Assembly: GCA_015065965.1 (NCBI GenBank)
Contig: SVPH01000021.1
Coordinates: forward strand, 1-49,080
Direction of reading: 5' to 3'
Source: Oscillospiraceae bacterium
GTDB lineage: Bacteria > Bacillota > Clostridia > Oscillospirales > Acutalibacteraceae
DNA length: 49,080 nt
In this document: positions 8,400-16,225 of the stretch, piece by piece
Position numbering within the stretch: position 1 is the stretch's first letter
Layout: the number at the start of each line of letters is the position of its first letter
Position numbers and translations under genes: made by a program
The notes under the pieces: generated by a model
What the model was told of the DNA's origin: nothing
What the model saw: only the letters and a program-made list of their open reading frames with translations
Databases searched by the model: none

Positions 8400-9073
8400 T
8401 TTATACCCATAAGTTCAAGTGCTTCCTTTGCAGCCTGCTGCTCAGCAAGTTTTTTGCTTTTGCCTACGCCTCTGCCGATAACATTGCTGTTCAGATGCAC
8501 TTCAACGGTAAAAGTTTTTGCATGGTCAGGTCCGACGGAATCAATAAGAACATATTCAACATGTTCCTCACGGTTGCGCTGAACAACCTCCTGCAAAACT
8601 GTTTTATAATCCCTTATTCTTTCAAACTCATCTTCACGGGGGATAAAGCGCAGAACAATTTTTGACGCTTCTTCAAGGCCTCCGTCAAGAAAAACCGCAG
8701 CAAGCACCGCCTCAAAAGCATCCGCAAGGATAGACGGTCTTTCGTTGCCGCCCATGCGCTGCTCTCCCTTGCCCAGAAGCAAAGCAGAGCCTATTCCGAG
8801 TTCTTTGGCAAAAGTGCAAAGCGCATTTTCGCAGACCTTTGCTGCCCTGTGCTTTGTCAGTTCGCCTTCGGGATAATCGAAGTTTTCATAAAAATATTTT
8901 GCCGAAACAAAGCCAAGAATAGAATCCCCGAGGAATTCAAGCCTCTCGTTGCACTGTGTTCCGTCATTCTTCTCATTCGCATATGACGAATGAGTGAGTG
9001 CTGTTTTGAGCAGAGAAATATCCTTGAACCTATATCCGAGGTTTTTCTGTAACTGCACAAGATTATCGCTCAT
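8396..9073 (-). CDS. rnc: ribonuclease III
   Basis: Double-strand-specific endoribonuclease of 225 residues that processes rRNA precursors and structured mRNAs. The RNase III domain (about 1-150) has the signature NERLEFLGDSILG with its metal-binding Glu/Asp residues. The double-stranded RNA-binding domain occupies about 155-225 (GVGKSKKLAEQQAAKEAL). AAGGAAG ribosome site before the ATG. It lies between an acyl-carrier-like gene and a radical SAM gene in the smc operon, the usual acpP-rnc-smc neighbourhood. Confidence 0.97.
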   Translation of the reverse strand: MSDNLVQLQKNLGYRFKDISLLKTALTHSSYANEKNDGTQCNERLEFLGDSILGFVSAKYFYENFDYPEGELTKHRAAKVCENALCTFAKELGIGSALLLGKGEQRMGGNERPSILADAFEAVLAAVFLDGGLEEASKIVLRFIPREDEFERIRDYKTVLQEVVQRNREEHVEYVLIDSVGPDHAKTFTVEVHLNSNVIGRGVGKSKKLAEQQAAKEALELMGIK

Positions 9074-9093
9074 TTCAAAACTTCCTTTCTTTT

Positions 9094-9303
9094 TTATTCG
9101 AGCATTTCCGCAATCTGGGAAAGCGTCATATCGCCACTGAGTTCATCGGCAATATCAGCATAGAATTCGCCCTCAATGATATGGGCAATTTCTTCAATAT
9201 CATGCCCGTCAGCCAGCAACTCGTTGATTTCCGTATTCTCGTTTACGGCATCCTCATCATAACCGAGTTCTTCACAAATCAATGAAATCACTTTTTCAAC
9301 CAT
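9094..9303 (-). CDS. acyl-carrier-protein-like protein lacking the phosphopantetheine serine
   Basis: A 69-residue, strongly acidic, helical protein that aligns along its length with acyl carrier protein, and sits where acpP normally sits, next to rnc. The canonical D-S-L motif that carries 4'-phosphopantetheine is replaced by D32-G33-H34, so the attachment serine is missing and it cannot be a normal fatty-acid carrier. Flanking residues (the hydrophobic helix II pattern IEEIAHIIEGEF) are kept. Good ribosome site (AAGGAGG) before the ATG. It could be a structural or regulatory ACP relative; another acpP must exist elsewhere. Confidence 0.8.
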   Translation of the reverse strand: MVEKVISLICEELGYDEDAVNENTEINELLADGHDIEEIAHIIEGEFYADIADELSGDMTLSQIAEMLE

Positions 9304-9344
9304 AAAACATTCCTCCTTGGTCTTTGGAACCGTTTATAAATTGT

Positions 9345-10649
9345 TTAATCAATTTTAAGTTGATTTTTAAGATGTTTCAAGCCACGCTCAGCAAGAGTTT
9401 CATACCTGAGTTTTTTATCTTTGATTTTTTCATCAAGGGGCGGCAAAAGACCGAACGATGCGCCCATCGGCTGAAAATTCTTGACGCTTGCGTCGCTGAT
9501 ATATCGGGCGAGAGCACCTGTCATGGTAAGTTCGCTCGGTAAAAATACCTGCTCGCCCAGAACTCTGTTGGCAGCATTAATACCTGCCAATATTCCCGAA
9601 GCAGCGGACTCCATATATCCCTCTACTCCGGTTATCTGGCCTGCAAAATACAGACCTTCTTTTTCTTTAAATCCGAAATCGCTGCCCAAAAGGCGCGGCG
9701 AATCAATAAAAGTGTTGCGGTGCATAACACCGTAGCGCACAAACTCCGCATTTGCCAGAGCAGGAATCATTGAGAAAACTCTTTTTTGCTCCGGAAATCT
9801 GAGATTTGTCTGGAAGCCGACAAGGTTATACATCGTACCTGCCTTGTTCTCCTTGCGCAGTTGAAGGTTAGCCCACGGTCTGTGTCCGGTTCTCGGGTCA
9901 CGCAGACCTGAAGGCTTCATCGGGCCGAAACGGATTGTGTCATGCCCTCTTGAAGCCATAACTTCAATAGGCATGCAGCCCTCATAAACACCTTTGCGCT
10001 TATCAAACTCGTTTACGGGCGCACTCTCCGCATTTATAAGTTCCTCATAGAACGCCTCATACTGCTCTTTGTTCATCGGGCAGTTGATATAGTCATCAGG
10101 CTCGCCTCTGTCATACCTTGACTGCATGAATGCATTTTCAAGGTCAATGCTCTCCGCCGTCACAATAGGTGCCGCAGCATCGAAAAAACTGAGGTTGCCG
10201 CCGCAAAGTTCCTTTATTTTTTCGGAAAGTGCGGCTGAAGCAAGCGGACCTGCAGCGATTATAACAATGCCGTCGGGAATTTCCGTCACTTCTTCTCTGA
10301 TAAGTGTTATTTCTTTACGCGAAAGAATTTTTTCTGTTACAAGGGCGGAGAATTTATCTCTGTCAACCGCCAGTGCACCGCCTGCAGGCACTGCCGTTTC
10401 CTTTGCGCACTCAACGCAGAGAGAACCCATGAGTTCCATTTCCGCTTTAAGCATGCCTGCCGCACAGCCGAGGCGCATTGCCTTAAACGAATTTGAACAG
10501 ACAAGTTCCGCAAGCCCTTCGTTTGAATGAGCAGGAGAGAACCTGACAGGTTTCATTTCATAGAGTTCAACCTCAATGCCTCTGTTTGCAAGTTGCCACG
10601 CTGCCTCAACGCCGGCAAAACCGCCGCCGATTATTTTAACTTTATTCAT
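9345..10649 (-). CDS. trmFO: methylenetetrahydrofolate-tRNA-(uracil-5)-methyltransferase TrmFO
   Basis: FAD- and folate-dependent enzyme of 434 residues that makes 5-methyluridine at tRNA position 54. N-terminal GGGFAGVEAA dinucleotide-binding loop, then the family blocks SNSFKAMRLG, EVMASRGHDTIRFGPMKPSGL and GQITGVEGYMESAASG. I chose the ATG at 10649, giving MNKVKIIGGG, because an upstream extension has no homology and lies inside topA. The start overlaps the topA stop by 8 bases, so translation is coupled. The topA-trmFO pairing is standard in Firmicutes. Confidence 0.96.
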   Translation of the reverse strand: MNKVKIIGGGFAGVEAAWQLANRGIEVELYEMKPVRFSPAHSNEGLAELVCSNSFKAMRLGCAAGMLKAEMELMGSLCVECAKETAVPAGGALAVDRDKFSALVTEKILSRKEITLIREEVTEIPDGIVIIAAGPLASAALSEKIKELCGGNLSFFDAAAPIVTAESIDLENAFMQSRYDRGEPDDYINCPMNKEQYEAFYEELINAESAPVNEFDKRKGVYEGCMPIEVMASRGHDTIRFGPMKPSGLRDPRTGHRPWANLQLRKENKAGTMYNLVGFQTNLRFPEQKRVFSMIPALANAEFVRYGVMHRNTFIDSPRLLGSDFGFKEKEGLYFAGQITGVEGYMESAASGILAGINAANRVLGEQVFLPSELTMTGALARYISDASVKNFQPMGASFGLLPPLDEKIKDKKLRYETLAERGLKHLKNQLKID

Positions 10650-12747
10650 TATTCTTTTTCTTTCCGGGAGCCGACTTTTCATAGCCGCAGCCCTCTGTCA
10701 TACAAACAAGTTTACCCGTCTTTTTCTTGAAGAGAGCCTTGCCGCAATCAGGGCAGTTTTCGCCTGCAGGGGCATCCCAACTCATGAAATTACATTTGGG
10801 CCAATTGCCGCATCCGTAGAAAACATGACCTTTCTTTGACTTTCTCTCAATGATTTCGCCGCCGCAAACAGGGCATCTTGCGCCCGTGTTAACGATAAGG
10901 GGCTTTGCGTTTTTGCATTCGGGGTAACCGGGGCAAGCAAGGAATCTGCCGTATCTGCCCGTTTTAATAACCATCATTCTGCCGCACTTATCACAGGGAA
11001 TATCGGTTGTATCTTCTTCAAGTTGAATCTTGACATTCTTCATCTCTGTTTTGGCTTTATCAAGAGTTTTCTCAAAATCGGTGTAGAATTCGTCAAGCAT
11101 TCTGACATAATCCTCTTCACCGCAGCCGACACGGTCAAGATTTATTTCCATTTGAGCAGTAAACTTTGTATTTACAATCTTGGGGAATTTATCCTTAAGA
11201 AGACCTGTTATTGCGCAGCCGAGTTCGGTGGGAATAAGTTGCTTTGCTTTTCTCTGAACATAATCTTTCTTGATGATTGTTGAGAGAATGGTTGCATATG
11301 TGCTGGGTCTGCCTACGCCGTTTTCTTCAAGTTCCTTGATAAGTGATGCTTCTGTGTAGCGTGCAGGAGGCTGAGTGAAATGCTGATTGGGCGTGATTTC
11401 ACGCAGTTTGAGTGCATCGCCTGCCTTGATTTCGGGCAGAACGCCTTTTTCGGCATCTTCCTCAGGCAGTTCGTAGAGTTTTGTGAAACCGTCAAACTTA
11501 ACGGAATAGCCTGCTGCGGTAAAGATGCAGAATTCTTTCTCATTCTTGTCCTTTGAAGCAAGAATTTCAGCCTTAACAGTGTTCTGAACACAACTTGCCA
11601 TAAGACTTGCCATAAAGCGCTTCCAGATAAGATTATAGAGTTTGTACTGGTCGCTTGAAAGGCTTGATTTCACCTGTTCGGGTGTAAGTGACGGGATTGA
11701 AGGTCTGATAGCCTCGTGACCGTCCTGAGCATTTGCTCTTGATTTATAATATACGGGCTTTTCGGGAATATATTCGCTGCCGAAAGTTTTTGTTATATAC
11801 TCTGAAGCGGCTGCTCTTGCCTCTTCTGAAATACGCAGCGAGTCCGTTCTCATGTAAGTGATAAGACCTGTCATGCCCATCCCCTGAACATTGACACCTT
11901 CATAGAGTTCCTGAGCGGCTCTCATTGTTCTTTCAGCCTGAAAACCGAGTTTTCTTGATGCTTCCTGCTGAAGAGTTGAGGTGATAAACGGGGGAGCGGG
12001 GTTCTTCTTTCTTGTGCCCTTTTTAACGGATTTGACCTCATAATCCGCTCCGTCAAGCCTTGCAAGATAAGCCTGCGCCTGCTCGCCGTTTGTAATCTTT
12101 ATTTTACCGTTTTCGTCGGAATAGAGGGTTGCGGTAAGCACCCTTCTCTGTGCGGTTGCAAGTTTTGCTTCAACAATCCAGTATTCCTCGGGTTTGAAAG
12201 CCTTTATTTCTTCCTCGCGGTCAACAATCAGTCTGACTGCAACGCTCTGAACTCTGCCTGCTGAAAGACCTCTTCTGATTTTCTGCGAAACAAAGGGGCT
12301 GAGCCTGTAACCTACAAGGCGGTCAAGCACGCGCCTTGCCTGCTGAGCGTTAACAAGGTCAATGTTAACCTTTGTGGGGTTAGCCATACCGTTTGCTATA
12401 CCTGTTTTTGTGATTTCATTAAAAGTAACGCGGTTTTTCTTGTTTAAGTCAAGACCGAGCACCGTTGCAAGATGCCAGGAAATCGCTTCTCCCTCACGGT
12501 CAGGGTCGGCTGCAAGATAAACTGCATCGCTGGCTTCAACTTTATCTTTAAGTTCTTTTACAAGTTTTTCTTTTCCCTTAATAAGCGCGTATTTGGGCGC
12601 AAATTCGTTTTTAACATCAACGCTGAGTTTTGCTGCGGGCAAATCCCTGATATGTCCTTTTGAAGCAACAACATCAAAGTCCTTGCCCAGATACTTTTTT
12701 ATTGTGTTAGCCTTTGCGGGGGACTCAACTATAATAAGTTTTGACAT
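10642..12747 (-). CDS. topA: DNA topoisomerase I
   Basis: Type IA topoisomerase of 701 residues that relaxes negative supercoils. The TOPRIM domain is at the N terminus (IVESPAKANTIKKYLG; acidic DPDREGE), and the catalytic tyrosine is in GLITYMRTDSLR. The C terminus carries three Cys4 zinc ribbons: CDKCGRM...CPGYPEC, CPVCGGE...CGNWPKC and CPDCGKA...CMTEGC. Ribosome site AGGAG before the ATG. It lies between dprA and trmFO in the operon, a common Firmicutes order. Confidence 0.98.
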   Translation of the reverse strand: MSKLIIVESPAKANTIKKYLGKDFDVVASKGHIRDLPAAKLSVDVKNEFAPKYALIKGKEKLVKELKDKVEASDAVYLAADPDREGEAISWHLATVLGLDLNKKNRVTFNEITKTGIANGMANPTKVNIDLVNAQQARRVLDRLVGYRLSPFVSQKIRRGLSAGRVQSVAVRLIVDREEEIKAFKPEEYWIVEAKLATAQRRVLTATLYSDENGKIKITNGEQAQAYLARLDGADYEVKSVKKGTRKKNPAPPFITSTLQQEASRKLGFQAERTMRAAQELYEGVNVQGMGMTGLITYMRTDSLRISEEARAAASEYITKTFGSEYIPEKPVYYKSRANAQDGHEAIRPSIPSLTPEQVKSSLSSDQYKLYNLIWKRFMASLMASCVQNTVKAEILASKDKNEKEFCIFTAAGYSVKFDGFTKLYELPEEDAEKGVLPEIKAGDALKLREITPNQHFTQPPARYTEASLIKELEENGVGRPSTYATILSTIIKKDYVQRKAKQLIPTELGCAITGLLKDKFPKIVNTKFTAQMEINLDRVGCGEEDYVRMLDEFYTDFEKTLDKAKTEMKNVKIQLEEDTTDIPCDKCGRMMVIKTGRYGRFLACPGYPECKNAKPLIVNTGARCPVCGGEIIERKSKKGHVFYGCGNWPKCNFMSWDAPAGENCPDCGKALFKKKTGKLVCMTEGCGYEKSAPGKKKNNE

Positions 12748-12765
12748 GGATTTTTCTCCTGTTGA

Positions 12766-13926
12766 TTATTTTAAAATATAATTTTTGCCTTCGGTCTGTT
12801 CAATATAATCTGCCATTTCAAGTTGCATAAGGGCAGAAATCACTTTTGAGGGTGAAAGACCGCTGATTGCACAAATTTCATCGGGGTGAAGAGAATCTTC
12901 ACCGAAAAGATTATAGACCGCCTGAGTATCGGGGTCAAGCCCTGACGGGCATTCTTTTTTGATAACCTCAGGTTTTTTATTGCGTACAGTTTCTTCTTTT
13001 GCCGAAATTACGGGCATGCTGTCAGATGCAGCCTCAAGGCTCAGCAAATCGGGATACATCACCGAAAACGGCTGCAGAATATCCGCTGCACACGTTGCCG
13101 CTTTTGCACCGTCACGGATAAGTTTGTTTGCGCCTGAATACGCTGTTGAAAGCACGCTGCCGGGGATTGCAAAAACTTCTCTTCCCTGCTCATTGGCACA
13201 CCTTGCGGTTATCAGCGAACCGCTCTTTTCACCTGCTTCAACAACAAGAACACCGTAACTTAAACCCGAAATTATTCTGTTGCGCAAAGGGAATGAAGTT
13301 CTTGATGCATTTGCAAAGGGCGTAAATTCGCTTATGAGCGCTCCGTTGCCTGCAATTCTGCGGCGCATTGCTTCGTTATCCATAAGATATCTTGTGCCGA
13401 GTCCGCAGCCCAGAACGCAAACGGTTTTTCCGCCTGCATCAAGAGCACCTTCATGCGCTGCGCTGTCAATACCGAGTGCGCCGCCGCTTATAACTACCGC
13501 ACCTGCCGAGGCAAGTCCGCCGCTTATTGAACGGGCAATCGCTATGCTCTCATTACAGGGGTTGCGAGTACCAACCACACCCACCGTAACCTTATTGCTG
13601 ACACATCCGATATCTCCGTCAACATAAAGAACAAGCGGCTTGTTCGGAAGTTTATCCAGCAAAGGCGGATAAAATGCATCATCCGGAGTAATAATCTGCC
13701 AACCGTTCTTTTGGCAAACCGACATTGCGGAAAGCACACTGTCAAAGTCTGCACAGTCGAACCTGTCAAGTTGTGTCTTTGAGAAAACACCCGAAAGTAT
13801 GCGTTCGTTTCTGCTCGCCTCAAAAATTTTGTGCGGTTCGGGGAAGGCAGAAAGAATATCATCAACCCTTGCCGATGCGCCGAGAGTCATTGAAAGCCAT
13901 ATCCAATACTTTTTGTAATCGTTCAT
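12766..13926 (-). CDS. dprA: DNA processing protein DprA (Smf)
   Basis: Single-stranded DNA-binding protein that loads RecA on incoming DNA in transformation. Start ATG at 13926 overlaps the upstream stop as ATGA, giving 386 residues. The Rossmann-like core has the family blocks VGVVGTRNP, SGGALGIDSAAHEGAL, GCGLG, and FPLRNRIISGLS. The C terminus (about 325-386) is a winged-helix domain. No other competence genes except cinA are present in the window, so natural transformation is not demonstrated. Confidence 0.95.
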   Translation of the reverse strand: MNDYKKYWIWLSMTLGASARVDDILSAFPEPHKIFEASRNERILSGVFSKTQLDRFDCADFDSVLSAMSVCQKNGWQIITPDDAFYPPLLDKLPNKPLVLYVDGDIGCVSNKVTVGVVGTRNPCNESIAIARSISGGLASAGAVVISGGALGIDSAAHEGALDAGGKTVCVLGCGLGTRYLMDNEAMRRRIAGNGALISEFTPFANASRTSFPLRNRIISGLSYGVLVVEAGEKSGSLITARCANEQGREVFAIPGSVLSTAYSGANKLIRDGAKAATCAADILQPFSVMYPDLLSLEAASDSMPVISAKEETVRNKKPEVIKKECPSGLDPDTQAVYNLFGEDSLHPDEICAISGLSPSKVISALMQLEMADYIEQTEGKNYILK

Positions 13927-14705
13927 CGCTTCAACTCCCATGCAAGAATGGCTGCAGCCGCAGAAGCATTGAAGGATTCCGCCCTGCCGTTCATCGGTAT
14001 AACAACCTGCTTTTTGCATTTTTCAATAACTTGCTGAGTAAGACCCGAGCCTTCATTGCCCACGCAGCAGATAACGCCGCCGCTCATTTCAACCGTACGG
14101 ATATCCGTTGCGGTATTCCTGGGTACGGAAGCAAGGGTGAGCATACCCTTATTGTTCGCCTGCGAAATAAAATCCGCAAGGTTTTCAACCGAAATCATAT
14201 TCATTCTCAGCGACGAACCCATAGCAGCCCTGAGTGCCTTGGGATTATAGATGTCACAACCGCCGCTGACAATCAGACCGTCAAGACCTATTGCCTCCGC
14301 ACTCCTGCAGATTGCGCCGAGATTTGACGGGTCCTGCAAATTTTCAAGTGCTATATACTTGCCGCAAGGGTCAATTCCGTCACCCTCAGGCGGAGTTTTC
14401 ATTGAACAAATGCAAAAAACGCCCTGCGAATTCTCAGTGCCTGAAAGTTTCTGCGAAACTTCTGCGCTTATTTCATAGCATATGCCGCTTTTTGCAATAA
14501 TGTCACCGACATAATCTTCATATTTCCACAGTGCCTTTGCAGTGAAAAAAGCCTGCTTTATTTCAACACCGGTCTGAGCGGCATCAAAACAAAGCCGTGC
14601 GCCTTCGAGAAAGAATTCCCCTGCCTCTTTACGGAGCGAAGCACTTTCTCCAAGACGAACCGCATATTTGATTTTATCGTTAGTTCTTGCCGTTATCTTT
14701 TCCAT
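13923..14705 (-). CDS. TrmH-family (SpoU) RNA 2'-O-methyltransferase
   Basis: A 260-residue SPOUT-superfamily methyltransferase acting on rRNA or tRNA ribose. An N-terminal substrate-binding domain (about 1-100) is followed by the knotted catalytic domain: motif 1 NLQDPSNLGAICRSAEA, motif 2 CVGNEGSGL, motif 3 IPMNGRAESFNASAAAAI. It is the first gene of the eight-gene operon, preceded by a good promoter; ribosome site is weak. A second, RlmB-type member lies at 19079-19822. The exact target nucleotide cannot be inferred. Confidence 0.9.
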   Translation of the reverse strand: MEKITARTNDKIKYAVRLGESASLRKEAGEFFLEGARLCFDAAQTGVEIKQAFFTAKALWKYEDYVGDIIAKSGICYEISAEVSQKLSGTENSQGVFCICSMKTPPEGDGIDPCGKYIALENLQDPSNLGAICRSAEAIGLDGLIVSGGCDIYNPKALRAAMGSSLRMNMISVENLADFISQANNKGMLTLASVPRNTATDIRTVEMSGGVICCVGNEGSGLTQQVIEKCKKQVVIPMNGRAESFNASAAAAILAWELKR

Positions 14706-14740
14706 AGTTTTCTCACTATAATGTTTATATATTTGATACC

Positions 14741-14769
14741 TTTATATACCTTTAAGGGAAAAATGTCAA
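14741..14769 (-). promoter_or_regulatory. promoter of the trmH-to-smc operon
   Basis: Minus strand TTGACA (14769-14764), 17-base spacer, TATAAA (14746-14741). Downstream junctions to smc are overlaps or gaps of at most about 40 bases, so this may serve all eight genes. Confidence 0.65.
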
Positions 14770-14795
14770 TGAAAAATTTAAAATTACAAAACCTG

Positions 14796-14839
14796 ACAAA
14801 GAAAATAATCAGAGATGTAACATATAGCCACATCTCTGA
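14796..14839 (-). terminator. terminator of infC-rpmI-rplT
   Basis: A 10-bp stem (TCAGAGATGT/ACATCTCTGA at 14809-14818 and 14830-14839), followed on the minus strand by TTATTTTCTTTG. Confidence 0.75.
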
Positions 14840-14857
14840 TAAACAGTTCTTGAATAA

Positions 14858-15214
14858 TTAGTTGAGAGCAGCCTTTGCCTTCTCTGTGAGTGCGGTAAAT
14901 GCTGCGGGGTCTGAAACAGCGATTTCAGCAAGCATCTTTCTGTTAAGGCTGATTTCTGCCTTCTTGAGACCGTTGATGAATGTTGAATAGTTCATGCCGT
15001 TAGCCTGACATGCTGCTGAGATTCTTGTAATCCAAAGACGGCGGAAATCTCTTTTCTTCTGCTTTCTGCCGATATATGCATAGTTGCCGCTCTTCATAAC
15101 AGCCTGCTTTGCTGTCTTGAAAAGTGTGCTCTTTGAGCCATAGTAGCCCTTAGCGAGTCTGAGTACCTTATTTCTTCTCTTACGAGTCATTATAGCGCCT
15201 TTAATACGTGCCAT
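14858..15214 (-). CDS. rplT: 50S ribosomal protein L20
   Basis: Early-assembly 50S protein that binds 23S rRNA, 118 residues, highly basic N terminus ([16 protein letters not shown]), full family length. In low-GC Gram-positives L20 also represses its own operon by binding the leader. It follows rpmI by 54 bases and is followed by a terminator. Confidence 0.98.
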   Translation of the reverse strand: MARIKGAIMTRKRRNKVLRLAKGYYGSKSTLFKTAKQAVMKSGNYAYIGRKQKKRDFRRLWITRISAACQANGMNYSTFINGLKKAEISLNRKMLAEIAVSDPAAFTALTEKAKAALN

Positions 15215-15268
15215 TTTTAATATCCTCCGTTAAATCTTATCTGTGATAGTGGTTTTACAAAGTTCCGA

Positions 15269-15466
15269 TTATTTATAAGGAACAAGACGCTTGATCTGCT
15301 TGCAGTTTGTAACGTCAGCAACAGTTGTCTTACGAAGATTTCTCTTACGCTTTGTGCTCTTCTTGTTAAGAATGTGTGATTTGTAAGCATGGGCACGCAT
15401 GGGCTTGCCGTTCTTTGAAAGTTTGAAACGCTTCTTCGCGCCGCTGTGAGTCTTGATTTTAGGCAT
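15269..15466 (-). CDS. rpmI: 50S ribosomal protein L35
   Basis: Small basic 50S protein, 65 residues, with the family start [14 protein letters not shown] and a conserved basic core (KRKRNLRK). It lies between infC and rplT, the universal order. AGGAGG ribosome site. Confidence 0.98.
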   Translation of the reverse strand: MPKIKTHSGAKKRFKLSKNGKPMRAHAYKSHILNKKSTKRKRNLRKTTVADVTNCKQIKRLVPYK

Positions 15467-15494
15467 TGGTATTTCCTCCTTAATATTATAACCT

Positions 15495-16013
15495 TTATTT
15501 TGTGCTCTTCGGAGCCAGGAACATCAGCATCTGTCTGCCCTCGAGTTTTGCGGGCTTTTCAATACTTGCGCAATCAGCCAAAGCCTCCGCACAGCGTTTC
15601 ATGATAGTCAGACCGAGTTCGGGATGAGCCATTTCACGGCCTCTGAAACGGATGGAAACCTTAACTTTATTGCCTGATGCAATAAACTTGCGGGCATGAT
15701 TGATTTTTGTGTCAAAATCATGAGTATCGATATTAAGAGAAAGCCTGATTTCTTTGATTTCGATGGTTTTCTGATTCTTCTTTGCTTCCTTCTCTTTCTT
15801 TGCCTTTTCAAATCGGAACTTGCCGTAATCCATTATTTTGCAAACGGGCGGCTTAGCCATGGGAGCAATCTTAACAAGGTCAAGATTTCTGCTTTCGGCA
15901 ATCTTAAGCGCTTCTGCTGCGGACATAATGCCGAGTTGCTCGCCGTCATCGGAAACTACTCTTATTTCCTTATCGCGGATTTCCTCATTGATTTGCTGTT
16001 CTTTGCTGCTGAT
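15495..16013 (-). CDS. infC: translation initiation factor IF-3, AUC start codon
   Basis: IF-3 binds the 30S subunit and proofreads start codons. An ATG-only reading begins at 15926 and truncates the N-terminal domain. The conserved IF-3 N terminus ([20 protein letters not shown]) continues in frame up to 16013, where GGAGG is followed after 9 bases by ATC. No ATG, GTG or TTG is in frame at that distance; the nearby GTG is out of frame and stops after two codons. The start is therefore AUC, giving 172 residues, the normal family length. A rare start codon is the classic self-control of infC, because IF-3 itself rejects such codons. Confidence 0.93.
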   Translation of the reverse strand: MSSKEQQINEEIRDKEIRVVSDDGEQLGIMSAAEALKIAESRNLDLVKIAPMAKPPVCKIMDYGKFRFEKAKKEKEAKKNQKTIEIKEIRLSLNIDTHDFDTKINHARKFIASGNKVKVSIRFRGREMAHPELGLTIMKRCAEALADCASIEKPAKLEGRQMLMFLAPKSTK

Positions 16014-16176
16014 GTTAAAGCACCTCCAAAAAATAATAAAAAAGCGAGGGCAGGAATCCCTGACCTCGCATAATCAACGTCTTTAAACGGGCGCAATTGC
16101 CCGACTGAAAAGAAACTATTGACCGACTCAGGACTTCCCCGGAAGGTGAGAGCAAAACCTGCTCTGCTTTATTGTG
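16014..16176 (-). promoter_or_regulatory. infC-rpmI-rplT leader (L20-type attenuation leader)
   Basis: About 160 bases of untranslated leader precede infC and hold several hairpin-forming segments (AGCAGAGC/GCTCT; GGGC AATT GCCC) and, at the end, an intrinsic terminator. The position matches the known Firmicutes L20 leader, where L20 binding promotes premature termination. That L20 binds here is inference from family knowledge. Confidence 0.7.
16036..16069 (-). terminator. attenuator terminator in the infC leader
   Basis: On the minus strand a GCGAGG/CCTCGC stem with inner CAGG/CCTG pairs (16044-16069) runs directly into TTTTTTATTATT and then the infC ribosome site, so it must be bypassed for expression. 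Confidence 0.8.
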
Positions 16177-16182
16177 CAGGTT

Positions 16183-16211
16183 ATTTTAACCTATATCCGC
16201 GCAAAAGTCAA
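16183..16211 (-). promoter_or_regulatory. promoter of infC-rpmI-rplT
   Basis: Minus strand TTGACT (16211-16206), 17-base spacer, TAAAAT (16188-16183), start near 16176. It sits directly behind the stop codon of the P-type-ATPase-like gene. Confidence 0.7.
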
Positions 16212-16225
16212 GAGTTTTTTGAAAT

